A DNA stretch of 55,071 nt from Burkholderia sp. H160 (GTDB taxonomy: Bacteria > Pseudomonadota > Gammaproteobacteria > Burkholderiales > Burkholderiaceae): NCBI GenBank assembly GCA_000173575.1, contig ABYL01000040.1:1-55071 (forward strand). Direction: 5' to 3'. Below, piece after piece: positions 6,940-14,802 of the stretch. Both the position numbers and the translations under genes were made by a program. Position 1 is the first letter of the stretch; every line of letters begins with the position of its first letter. The notes below the pieces were generated by a model. It saw only the letters and a program-made list of their open reading frames with translations. It was not told the origin of the DNA and ran no database searches.

Positions 6940-8559
6940 ATGGCTGTGATCCGTTCCGATCGTCCTCTCGACTGGCGTCAGATCGCCGCGATAGCCGCCG
7001 GCGAACCGCTTGAACTGTCCGCCGGCGCGCGCTCGCGCATTGCTGCGGCACGTGTGCTCGTCGAACAGATCGTCGAGCGCGGTATTCGCGCCTATGGCGT
7101 CAATACCGGTGTCGGCGCGCTGTGCGACGTGATCGTCTCGCCGTCCGAGCAGCGCTCGCTGTCGCGCAATATTCTAATGAGCCACGCGGTGGGTGTCGGT
7201 GCGCCGCTTGGCGTCGCAGAGACGCGGGCGATCATCGCGGCAGCGCTCAACAATTTCGCGCACGGCCATTCGGGTATCCGGCTGGAGGTTGCCGACCGGC
7301 TGGTCGCCTTGCTCGATGCCGATTGCCTCCCGGAAGTGCCCGCGTTCGGCTCGGTCGGTTACCTGAGCCATATGGCGCATATTGCGCTGGTGTGTATCGG
7401 CGAAGGCCATGCACGGCACGGCGGCGAACGTATCACTGGCGCCGAAGCGTTGCGCCGGCTGGGCCTCGAGCCGCTCGTGCTCGAAGCGAAAGAGGGCTTG
7501 AGCCTGATCAACGGCACGCCGTGCGTCACGGGCCTTGCCGCGCTGACGCTCGCGCGCGCCGAACGCCTGCTCGACTGGACCGACGCGGTCGCGGCGATGA
7601 GTTTCGAAAACCTCCGCGGGCAGCTCGCCGCCTTCGATGCCGATTCGCTCTCGCTGCGCGTGTCGCCGGGCCTGAATGTGGTCGGCGAACGGATGCGCTG
7701 CGCGCTTGCCGACAGCGGCATTCTCGCGGCGGCAGTCGGCCAGCGCACGCAGGACCCACTGAGCATGCGGACCATTCCGCACGTCCACGGCGCGGCGCGC
7801 GACGTGCTTTCGGCAACCGCCGACGTCGTCAACCGGGAACTCGCTTCTATCACCGATAACCCCATCGTCGCCGGCACGCCGGACGCACCGCGCGTCTATT
7901 CGCAGGCGCACGCCGTGGGCGCATCGATTGCACTCGCGATGGACAGCCTCGCAACCGCGATTGCGCAGGTTGCGGCCATGGCCGAACGGCGGCTGGACCG
8001 CCTCGTGAATCCGCTCGTCAGCGGTTTGCCGGCGTTCCTCGCCCAACCGGGCGGCACCTGTTCCGGTTTCATGATCGCGCAGTACACAGCGGCCTCGCTG
8101 GTCGCTCAGAACCGGCGGCTCGCCGCACCGGCAAGCCTCGATGGCGGCATCACGTCGGGCTTGCAGGAAGATCATCTGTGTCACGCGACGCCGGCCGCGC
8201 TGAAAGCGCTGGAGATCGTCGACAACGCGGGCCGGATCGTCGCGATCGAACTGCTTGCGGCGGCGCAGGCCTACGACCTGCAGACCATCGACGCACCGCG
8301 CGCACCGCTTACGGATGCGTTGTGGCGGCGCGTGCGCAGCGTCGTGCCGGTGTATCACGATGACCGGCCGCTTGCCGACGACATGGCGGCCGCCTTCCGC
8401 CTGATCGCCGACACGGCGCCGCCGCTGTTGCCAAATCCCGGCAAGTCGGCGCCGGCCGGCAATCATGCATTGGATACCGTAAGCAGGGCGACGCTGGCCG
8501 CTGGAGATGCCGCGGGCAAAGCAGCGAACGATCTGCATCTGGTGGCCCGCATGGTTTGA
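6940..8559 (+). CDS. Histidine-ammonia-lyase homologue lacking the MIO triad (candidate ergothionase)
   Basis: 539 residues with the full aromatic-amino-acid lyase fold: YGVNTGVG near residue 53, RNILMSHAVGVG (the HAL His83 region), AKEGLSLINGT (the Asn195 region), QDPLSMR and LQEDH (the Glu414 region). The cofactor-forming segment differs. Normal lyases read GSVGASGDLAP, where Ala-Ser-Gly cyclises to MIO. This protein reads GSVG (137-140) then YLSHMAHIAL, so no MIO can form. The HAL tyrosine in QDPYSLR is Leu here, and the GNFHA motif is replaced by SQAHA. The frame is intact, so this is not a sequencing slip. Ergothionase, which eliminates trimethylamine from ergothioneine, is as I recall a HAL relative that works without MIO. 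That fits the operon and makes it the leading guess. A non-catalytic paralogue is the alternative. Confidence 0.75.
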   Translation: MAVIRSDRPLDWRQIAAIAAGEPLELSAGARSRIAAARVLVEQIVERGIRAYGVNTGVGALCDVIVSPSEQRSLSRNILMSHAVGVGAPLGVAETRAIIAAALNNFAHGHSGIRLEVADRLVALLDADCLPEVPAFGSVGYLSHMAHIALVCIGEGHARHGGERITGAEALRRLGLEPLVLEAKEGLSLINGTPCVTGLAALTLARAERLLDWTDAVAAMSFENLRGQLAAFDADSLSLRVSPGLNVVGERMRCALADSGILAAAVGQRTQDPLSMRTIPHVHGAARDVLSATADVVNRELASITDNPIVAGTPDAPRVYSQAHAVGASIALAMDSLATAIAQVAAMAERRLDRLVNPLVSGLPAFLAQPGGTCSGFMIAQYTAASLVAQNRRLAAPASLDGGITSGLQEDHLCHATPAALKALEIVDNAGRIVAIELLAAAQAYDLQTIDAPRAPLTDALWRRVRSVVPVYHDDRPLADDMAAAFRLIADTAPPLLPNPGKSAPAGNHALDTVSRATLAAGDAAGKAANDLHLVARMV

Positions 8560-8623
8560 TCTGGTCAGCCGCTCGGCAACCAGCCGACTAGCTGACATAG
8601 TGCGAGCAACCCACGAGGTCGAC

Positions 8624-9406
8624 GTGAATTTGAACGAGCAACCACTGCCAGGTCAGGATCGGATTGCGGGCACAGGCAAAGGCAATGGCAGCGCTGCAGC
8701 GCTAAAAGCGATGCCCGCTTACGAGCAGATCAAGCGCTACGTCGTGAAACGTATCGCCGAAGGTGTCTGGAAGCCGGGCGGACTGATCCCGTCCGAAGCC
8801 GAACTCGTGAAGGAGTTCGGTGTGGCGCGCATGACGGTGTCACGCGCGTTGCGTGAGTTGACCGCCGAGCGCATCCTGACGCGCGTCCAGGGCTCGGGCA
8901 CGTATGTCGCGCCGCGGGGCTATGAATCGACGGTACTAGAAATCCGCAATATCGCCGACGAAATCGCGGCGCGCGGTCACCGTCATACTGCCCGCGTGCT
9001 GACGCTCGAGCAGGGCGACGATCCGATGGCGCTTGACGCGCTCGGCCTCTCCACGGGGCCGGTGTTCCATTCGCGCATCGTGCATGAGGAAGAGGGCGAG
9101 CCGATCCAGTACGAAGACCGGTATGTGAACCCGAAGGTGTTTCCGGCGTATCTGGAGCAGGATTTCACGGTCGAGACGCCGAACCACTACATGGTGCGAC
9201 TCGCGCCGATCCAGCGCGCGGAGTTCCGCATCTACGCGCAGAAACCCGATGCGCACGTGCGCCGGCATCTGATGATGGAGATCGGCGAGCCGTGCCTGAG
9301 GTTGTGGCGCAGGACGTGGGTTGGCGCGGACGTGGCGACCTCCGTGCAGCTATGGCATCCGGCATCACGCTTTCACCTCGCGGGGAGCGTGGGCGGTCAG
9401 TCCTGA
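8624..9406 (+). CDS. GntR/HutC-family transcriptional regulator
   Basis: 260 residues from GTG 8624 (GAGG site upstream; a shorter ATG start at 8711 is possible). The N-terminal winged helix-turn-helix is clear: AYEQIKRYVVKRIAEGVWKPGG, then IPSEAELVKEFGVARMTVSRAL and the GSGTYVA wing. A C-terminal UTRA ligand-binding domain follows (ARGHRHTARVLTLEQGD, GPVFHSRIVHEEEGEPIQYEDRYVNP), ending in RLWRRTWVGADVATSVQLWHPASRFHL, typical of HutC. HutC itself is released by urocanate; here the ligand may be thiourocanate or a related product. It sits last in the operon and probably represses it through the TGTCTATACA sites at 3439 and 3598. Confidence 0.9.
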   Translation: MNLNEQPLPGQDRIAGTGKGNGSAAALKAMPAYEQIKRYVVKRIAEGVWKPGGLIPSEAELVKEFGVARMTVSRALRELTAERILTRVQGSGTYVAPRGYESTVLEIRNIADEIAARGHRHTARVLTLEQGDDPMALDALGLSTGPVFHSRIVHEEEGEPIQYEDRYVNPKVFPAYLEQDFTVETPNHYMVRLAPIQRAEFRIYAQKPDAHVRRHLMMEIGEPCLRLWRRTWVGADVATSVQLWHPASRFHLAGSVGGQS

Positions 9407-9453
9407 CGATGTGACGTAACATCTGGGCCACATCCCTGCCGCCTTCGTCCCCT

Positions 9454-10152
9454 TCAGATTTCCAGCCGGTACCCGACGCCGTACACCGATACGATCGGCT
9501 CGCTGTCCGGCCGCACTGTCTGCAGTTTGCGGCGCAGGTTCTTGATATGACTATCGATCGTGCGGTCGGTGACCACGCGGTGGTCGTCGTACAGATTGTC
9601 CAGCAGGTACTCGCGGGGAAAGATGCGTCCCGGCGATTTCATCAGCAGCACCAGCAGGCGCAATTCGAGCGGCGTGAGTTTGAGTTCCTTGCCGTCGAGC
9701 AGCGTACGATGAAACTGCTCGTCGACTTCGAGGCCGTGCGGTGCTTGCTGCGCACCGGGCTGGGAAGCAACCGCGGGCGCCGCGCGCCGCAGGATCGCCT
9801 TCACGCGGGCCACCACTTCACGTGGGCTGTAGGGCTTGCAAACGTAATCGTCGGCGCCGATTTCGAGGCCTAGCAGCCGGTCGATTTCATCAATGCGGGC
9901 GGTCAGGATGATCACCGGCAGCGCCGAAAATTGCCGTAGCTCGCGGCAGATGTCCATGCCGTTGCGCCCCGGTAGCATCAGGTCGAGCAGCATCAGTGAT
10001 GGCGGCGTCGCGCGGATGAACGGCATCACGGCCTGTCCGTCGGCGATGACCGTGGTGGTGAAGCCGTCCAGGTGCAGATAGTCTTCGAGTACCGCGGAGA
10101 GCTTGGGCTGGTCCTCCACGATCAGAATGTGCGAATTGTGCGCTTCGGTCAT
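9454..10152 (-). CDS. baeR: Response regulator, OmpR family (BaeR-like)
   Basis: 232 residues. The receiver domain has the acidic pocket in ILIVEDQPKL, the phospho-acceptor Asp in MLLDLMLPGRNG and the conserved Lys in YVCKPYSPREVVARV. The winged-helix DNA-binding domain is close to E. coli BaeR, including LYDDHRVVTDRTIDSHIKNLRRKL. The start at 10152 (MTEAHNSHILIVEDQ) gives the standard N-terminus; the gene for its sensor kinase ends five bases upstream. BaeSR systems respond to envelope stress and control drug efflux. Whether that holds here is inferred from similarity. Confidence 0.9.
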   Translation of the reverse strand: MTEAHNSHILIVEDQPKLSAVLEDYLHLDGFTTTVIADGQAVMPFIRATPPSLMLLDLMLPGRNGMDICRELRQFSALPVIILTARIDEIDRLLGLEIGADDYVCKPYSPREVVARVKAILRRAAPAVASQPGAQQAPHGLEVDEQFHRTLLDGKELKLTPLELRLLVLLMKSPGRIFPREYLLDNLYDDHRVVTDRTIDSHIKNLRRKLQTVRPDSEPIVSVYGVGYRLEI

Positions 10153-10156
10153 CCCA

Positions 10157-11776
10157 TCAGTCTCCATCCGTCGGAAAGCGTGCGGTGATCCAGACGCCGC
10201 CGAGCGGCGAGGGTCTGGCATCGATCGTGCCGCCGTGCGCCATTGCGATAGCGCGGCACAGCGACAGGCCGAGACCCGCGCCGCCGCTCTGACGGCTACG
10301 CGACTCGTCCACGCGGTAAAAGCGGTCGAACAGATGCGCGAGCAGCGGCTCCGGCACGCCTGGCAGCGAGTCCTGCACTTCGAGTTGCCAGCCACGCTCA
10401 CTGTGCGAGAGCGATACGTGCACGTGACCGCCCGGGTCGGTATAACGCAACGAGTTTTGCAGCAGGTTCTTGAGCAACTGCACAAAGCGCGCGGAATCGA
10501 CCGCGAACCGCGCGTCGGCGATGGCCTGCATGCAACTGAACTCGACTCCGATCTGTTTCGCCTTGAACGATTCGCGCATTGCATCGAGCGATGCACGCGC
10601 AAGCTCCGCGACGTGTGTGGGCGTCTTGTGATAGCTGAGCGCGCCGACGTCGCTCAGCGAGAGCTCGTACAGATCATCGATGAGCTTGTTGAGCATGTTG
10701 ACTTCTGTGTGCAGCGACTTGAGTGAGTCGCGATCGAATGCATGCACACCGTCTTCAATGGCTTCAAGCTCTCCGCGCAGCACGGCAAGCGGCGTGCGCA
10801 GCTCGTGCGAAATGTCTGCGATCAGATCGCGCCGCGAACGTTCGGCTTTTTGCAGCGAATCGGCCAGTACATTGAAGTCCGAAGCAAGCCGGCCCAGTTC
10901 GTCGCGCCGGCCGGCGGGTACCCGCGCGCTATAGTCGCCGCCGGCCAGGCTATGGGTCGCATTCATCAGGCGCTTGACTGGCGCAAGAACGATCCGGGCG
11001 AGCAGTAGCGCGACGATCGCCGCGAGCACGACGGCAACGCCCGCGATCTGCCAGGTGGAGCGCATCTGCTGCGCCTGGAAGGCGATGTCGGCGGCGTCAG
11101 AAAGGGTGTCCTGCCCGTTGACGGCGAGCCAGCCGACTACCTTGCCGTTATAGACGACGGGTCGCATTGTGCTGTCCGGCGCGGGGGTGTCGTGCCCGCT
11201 GTTCGCCACCAGTTCGTGGCGCGCGTCGAATAGCGCGACCGGCGGAGTGCTCGGGGGAACGGTCGCGCTCGTGCTGTCGTGCGGAGGTTGAACGGGCGGG
11301 CTTGCGTAGGGGCTGTCGCTCGCGGCCGGGTGGCCGTGATCCATCATGATGGAGGAGGCCGCCGGCGGCGCGGGCGGCAAACGCATGCCCCAGTGCGGGC
11401 CTTCCGACGGGCCGCTCAGCGGCCCGAGCAGTTGCTGCACGCTGCCGCTGCCGGGAAACGTATGCCAGCTTGCCCGCTTGCCGATTTGCGCGGAGTCGAG
11501 CTCCTCGTGCAAGGCATCCTGAATCGCCGCGTCCACCAGCGCGACCCAGGCAGCGGGATGATCACGCAGAAAGTTCCAGTTGCCGTGCGTCGCGTATTCG
11601 TTGGTTACTTTCGCCATGACGGCCTTGATGCGCCCGGCGTCACGCTCGCGAACATAGTGCAGGAAGCCGTTCTCGAAGCTCACGCGTATCGCGTAGCCCA
11701 TCGTCACCAATATGACGAGGCAGGCGATCAAGACTGCCAGGAACATTTTCCAGGTGATGCCGAAGCGCATCTTCAT
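10157..11776 (-). CDS. baeS: Sensor histidine kinase (BaeS-like)
   Basis: 539 residues from the ATG at 11776 (MKMRFGITWKMFLAVLIACLVILV, matching the BaeS N-terminus). A longer reading to 11851 adds a basic, non-family extension. Order of parts: membrane segment, a long periplasmic sensor region, second membrane segment (TWQIAGVAVVLAAIVALLLARIVL), HAMP, the H-box ADISHELRTPLAVLRGELEAI, the N-box LKNLLQNSLRYTDPGG and the G2 box GGAGLGLSLCRAI. The sensor region carries a Pro/His/Met-rich insertion (MMDHGHPAASDSP...PPHDS) that canonical BaeS does not have as far as I recall, so signal recognition may differ. Cotranscribed with the regulator. Confidence 0.88.
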   Translation of the reverse strand: MKMRFGITWKMFLAVLIACLVILVTMGYAIRVSFENGFLHYVRERDAGRIKAVMAKVTNEYATHGNWNFLRDHPAAWVALVDAAIQDALHEELDSAQIGKRASWHTFPGSGSVQQLLGPLSGPSEGPHWGMRLPPAPPAASSIMMDHGHPAASDSPYASPPVQPPHDSTSATVPPSTPPVALFDARHELVANSGHDTPAPDSTMRPVVYNGKVVGWLAVNGQDTLSDAADIAFQAQQMRSTWQIAGVAVVLAAIVALLLARIVLAPVKRLMNATHSLAGGDYSARVPAGRRDELGRLASDFNVLADSLQKAERSRRDLIADISHELRTPLAVLRGELEAIEDGVHAFDRDSLKSLHTEVNMLNKLIDDLYELSLSDVGALSYHKTPTHVAELARASLDAMRESFKAKQIGVEFSCMQAIADARFAVDSARFVQLLKNLLQNSLRYTDPGGHVHVSLSHSERGWQLEVQDSLPGVPEPLLAHLFDRFYRVDESRSRQSGGAGLGLSLCRAIAMAHGGTIDARPSPLGGVWITARFPTDGD

Positions 11777-12028
11777 TCGGCGATGTCCCGCGCGCGGCAG
11801 CATGGCGCGTAGTCGACTGACCGGCGGGATAGGAAGAGAAGGCTTTTGCATGGGGCGAATTCTAGATGATTCGCGGATGGCGTTACATGTACGGGAGAAT
11901 CTCCACAACTTCTCCATTCTTTCTTCGTCGTGGCTGCGCGATTGATCCGTACGATCGTCTGGCCCTGATGCGAATGCCTTCGCAAATAGGCCGCAGCGGG
12001 CACTTCATTCACTAGTGGAGAACCTTCC

Positions 12029-12373
12029 ATGCAAGTCTCGCCAGACTTCCGGGTCGGCCGGAACACGGCCGCCGGCGCAACAAGCGGCAGCAAGTCCGCA
12101 AAAGTCATCAACGCCCCGGCGGATGCCGGCAAGAACGTGATGAAGATGCGTGGTTGCCGCATTTCAGCCCCGATCATGGCGTTGTGGGGCGAGTGGTGCC
12201 GGATCGTCGAGTGGATCAACGCCCAGGGCGAGTACTCGTGCATTGCCGTGCCGGGCGACGCGGCCGAAGCCGAGATCCGGCAACGGATACGTGCGCATCG
12301 CAATGGCCGGCGCCACACGTTCACGGACGAGCCCGGTTTGCCTCAGCACCGGGTGCGTCTACCGCGTGCGTGA
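12029..12373 (+). CDS. Hypothetical protein (114 aa)
   Basis: Starts at ATG 12029 after a plausible GTGGAGAA site. Third codon positions are overwhelmingly G or C in this frame, which supports real coding over the opposite strand. The N-terminal 40 residues are low-complexity (Ala/Gly/Ser/Lys). The remainder contains WGEWCRIVEWINAQGEYSCIAVPGDAAEAEIRQRI, a compact alpha/beta-looking segment. I do not recognise the family. It stands alone between baeS (divergent) and a broken gene. Confidence 0.55.
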   Translation: MQVSPDFRVGRNTAAGATSGSKSAKVINAPADAGKNVMKMRGCRISAPIMALWGEWCRIVEWINAQGEYSCIAVPGDAAEAEIRQRIRAHRNGRRHTFTDEPGLPQHRVRLPRA

Positions 12374-12412
12374 GCGCTGCGCGTTCCGGCACAACACTTC
12401 ATGAGTTTTCCT

Positions 12413-12730
12413 ATGCGTGTATTGATAGTCGTACTGATGCTGGCTTCGATCTGTTGTCCTTCTATTCGTCACGTGATCGGGCAGGAAAGCATGAAGGTTT
12501 TCACGGATGAGCGAGATCGTGACGACGACGGCTTCAAGGACGATCTGAATGCCTGTACGGCACGCGTTTACGATGCGTCGGGCTTCAGGCCGATCGTTAC
12601 AGCGAATTTTCACTACGGGTTTGGCGGATTGCTGGCGGCGGCCAGCAATCCCTACTGAGCCTACTTCGAGGTGATCGACGCCGCGATGACGCTGCCGATA
12701 ACCCGCCTCGCGCTGACGGAAGGCCGCTAA
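12413..12730 (+). pseudogene. Interrupted small gene with in-frame TGA
   Basis: The frame opens with a signal-peptide-like stretch (MRVLIVVLMLASICC from ATG 12413) and runs to a TGA at 12656-12658. It then stays open in the same frame for 23 more codons to TAA at 12728-12730. The codons after the TGA keep the same strong G/C third-position bias, and the joined reading is NPY-(stop)-AYFEVIDAAMTL. A Trp codon (TGG) at that spot would restore one continuous protein of about 105 residues. This is most simply a nonsense-mutated gene, or the remnant of a larger one. The family is not recognised. Confidence 0.45.
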
Positions 12731-12732
12731 CG

Positions 12733-13518
12733 CTATTGGCCGGCTTTCTGCTCGAATTGAAGCGCGGACGCGGCAAAGCTCTGGCCCTTGCGGTCCCGGA
12801 CGATCGCCGTGCATTCATTCTGCTTTTGCGAGGGAACGAACATGTAGCCGCGTCCACGCAATGTCTGGATGAATTTCGGGTTCGCCGGATTGTCCTCGAT
12901 CAGGGTGCGCAGGCGGCAGACCGCAACGTCGAGCGTGTTGTTCTGGCTCTCGGACCTGCCTAGCAGACTATTGATCATCGAGCGCGTCAACAGGCGCATC
13001 GGGTTGCTGACGAAGAGCTTGAGCAGCGCGAATTCACTGCAGCGTAGCGGGATTTCAGCGCCACTTCTGATCAGACGCCGAGTGGCGAAGTCGAGTTGGT
13101 AGTCGCCAAACGAAACTTTCTCTCGCATCTCCGGAGCGTCGTATAGCGTCTGGTTGCCGCGCCGCACGGCGCGCTTGATCCGCGCGGTCAGTTCGCGAAG
13201 ATCGACCGGGTCGACGAAGTAATCGTCCGCGCCGAGTTCGAACATAACGATCTTATCGACTACTTCATCCGACCTGCTCAGCACGAAAACGGGCATGTCA
13301 TAGCCCGCTTGCCGCAAGCGCAGCAGCGCGTCGCGTTCGTCGAGCATCGGTGCTTCGGCGCGCATGAGAACCGCCGACGGGCATTCGAGCTCCAGCCGGC
13401 TCATCAATTGCGCGGTGCCGTACAGCACAGACATCGCGATCTGGCTCGTTTGGAGTTGTGCGCGCAATTGATCCCGGACCGCCTGGTCCGGCTCGACGAC
13501 AAGAAGACTGATAGTCAT
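12733..13518 (-). CDS. Orphan OmpR-type response regulator with degenerate receiver
   Basis: 261 residues. The fold is a receiver plus winged-helix DNA-binding domain (RCSEFALLKLFVSNPMRLLTRSMINSLLGR, TLDVAVCRLRTLIEDNPANPKFIQTLRGRGYMF). The receiver lacks phosphorylation chemistry. The residue at the acceptor position (PSAVLMRAEAP) is Arg53 instead of Asp, and the conserved Lys in DY-x-x-K-P is Asp104 (DYFVDP). Only the Ser82 (Thr equivalent) remains. No kinase gene is adjacent. It probably works without phosphorylation, by protein level or ligand binding, as atypical pseudo-receiver regulators do. A phased repeat array lies upstream of its start. Confidence 0.85.
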   Translation of the reverse strand: MTISLLVVEPDQAVRDQLRAQLQTSQIAMSVLYGTAQLMSRLELECPSAVLMRAEAPMLDERDALLRLRQAGYDMPVFVLSRSDEVVDKIVMFELGADDYFVDPVDLRELTARIKRAVRRGNQTLYDAPEMREKVSFGDYQLDFATRRLIRSGAEIPLRCSEFALLKLFVSNPMRLLTRSMINSLLGRSESQNNTLDVAVCRLRTLIEDNPANPKFIQTLRGRGYMFVPSQKQNECTAIVRDRKGQSFAASALQFEQKAGQ

Positions 13519-13580
13519 GAAGTTGGTTTCCCCTCAACTGAATGATGAACCGATGATAGGGAGGAAAGACGCAGCAATGA

Positions 13581-13660
13581 TGGTGAAATTAAGGAAATAC
13601 CGTGAAGCCACGTGAAGGATGGCTAACAGATGGAAGCGGGTGGAAACAGGTGGAAATATC
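13581..13660 (+). repeat. Helically phased GTGAA/TGGAA repeats (10-bp period)
   Basis: Within 80 bases a G-rich/GAA motif recurs on a 10-bp register. GTGAA occurs at 13583, 13602 and 13612. GGAAA occurs at 13593 and TGGAA at 13631, 13641 and 13651, with one degenerate step near 13621. The array lies 63-142 bases upstream of the atypical regulator gene. OmpR-family proteins bind direct repeats of about 10-11 bp, so an autoregulatory site is plausible. Confidence 0.5.
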
Positions 13661-13803
13661 TATGCACGTCCCGCGACTAGACGCTGGAACTCAGTCGATC
13701 GACAGAAATCTTCCACAAGAAAGATAGGGCAAGCTCGCAGAAACAATCGAAGCAAAGCGCCATGTCAGCATACGGCCCGTGAAAAACGACGTTTGACAGA
13801 CCC

Positions 13804-14802
13804 ATGCGGACCGCCCCGACAGCGCCATCGAATCACCAGGAATCAACGCGACCGAGCGCGGTGGGCCGCGAAGCGGCGCTTCGTTCCGCCGCAATCGTCA
13901 TGTCACCCGCGTTAGGCGATACGCTGAACCTGCTGGTGGTTGCGCATAACCTGTCGCACGCCGGTTGGCATGTGCAGGTATTTGGCGACCACGCGTATGC
14001 ACTGGCCGCTTGGTTCCCCCATCTGTCGATTGCACCCGCGCTGACGCCGAGCGATGCGCGCGAGGTGCTGGCGCGCTTCGGCGCCGTGGTCCAGCAACAT
14101 CGTGACCGGCCCTTGAAAGATGTCGGAAGCTGGCATCCGGGTTTTATTGATTTGCATGAGGTCGAGTATGCGGCCAACGGCAATTGCATGGCGAAACGCT
14201 TCGCCGATTTCGCGGCCGCGCACTTCGGGCTTGAACACGCGCTGATATCGAATGGCATGCAGGCGCCTGCGGGTGTGACGTTCCGCAAGCACGCGGCGCG
14301 CGTGGCCGTGCATCCCGAAGCCAGCAGCGGCGACAAGCGCTGGCTCACGAGCCGTTTCATCGAACTCGCGCGGCGTCTGCGCGCGGCAAACCTTTCCGTT
14401 GAGTTCACGATGCTCGCGCGCGAGCGGCCGCATTGGCTCCACGCCGTCAGCGACGTCGCGTCGCTGCGCATCTTTCCTTCGACCGCGGCGCTCGCGGAGT
14501 GGCTTTATGAATCGGGCTGGTTCATCGGCAACGACTCGGGCGTCGGCCATCTGGCCTCGTCGCTGGGCATTCCGACGCTGACTGTCTTCAGACGCCGCCG
14601 GATTGCCGAGCGCTGGCGTCCCGGCTTCACCTCGGGCACGGTGGTCGTTCCGCCTTGGTGGGTGCCGACCGCGGCAATGAAGGAGCGCTGGTGGCGTGAA
14701 TCGATTTCGGTGCGGCGTGTGCTCGAGGCTTTCTCTCGCTTGCGCTCATGCGATTTCGCATTGACCGCTAACACCAACGTAACGCCGATCTCGAAGCCAT
14801 GA
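13804..14802 (+). CDS. Glycosyltransferase family 9 protein (heptosyltransferase-like)
   Basis: 332 residues. The N-terminal Rossmann domain begins SAAIVMSPALGDTLNLLVVAHNL. The C-terminal donor-binding domain shows ARVAVHPEASSGDKRWL and the GT9 hallmark WFIGNDSGVGHLASSLGIPTLTVF. GT9 enzymes transfer heptose from ADP-heptose in lipopolysaccharide core synthesis, but many Burkholderia paralogues have unknown acceptors. The first 30 residues (Ala/Pro/Ser-rich) are not part of the fold, so the true start may be downstream. It overlaps the next gene by four bases (ATGA). Confidence 0.82.
   Translation: MRTAPTAPSNHQESTRPSAVGREAALRSAAIVMSPALGDTLNLLVVAHNLSHAGWHVQVFGDHAYALAAWFPHLSIAPALTPSDAREVLARFGAVVQQHRDRPLKDVGSWHPGFIDLHEVEYAANGNCMAKRFADFAAAHFGLEHALISNGMQAPAGVTFRKHAARVAVHPEASSGDKRWLTSRFIELARRLRAANLSVEFTMLARERPHWLHAVSDVASLRIFPSTAALAEWLYESGWFIGNDSGVGHLASSLGIPTLTVFRRRRIAERWRPGFTSGTVVVPPWWVPTAAMKERWWRESISVRRVLEAFSRLRSCDFALTANTNVTPISKP

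Noticed and set aside
7174-8598. Long open frame on the minus strand opposite the lyase gene (also similar long frames opposite other genes)
   Set aside because: High G/C coding sequence leaves the complementary frame open by chance. The translation is Arg/His-rich with no domain, whereas the plus-strand reading is an unmistakable lyase.
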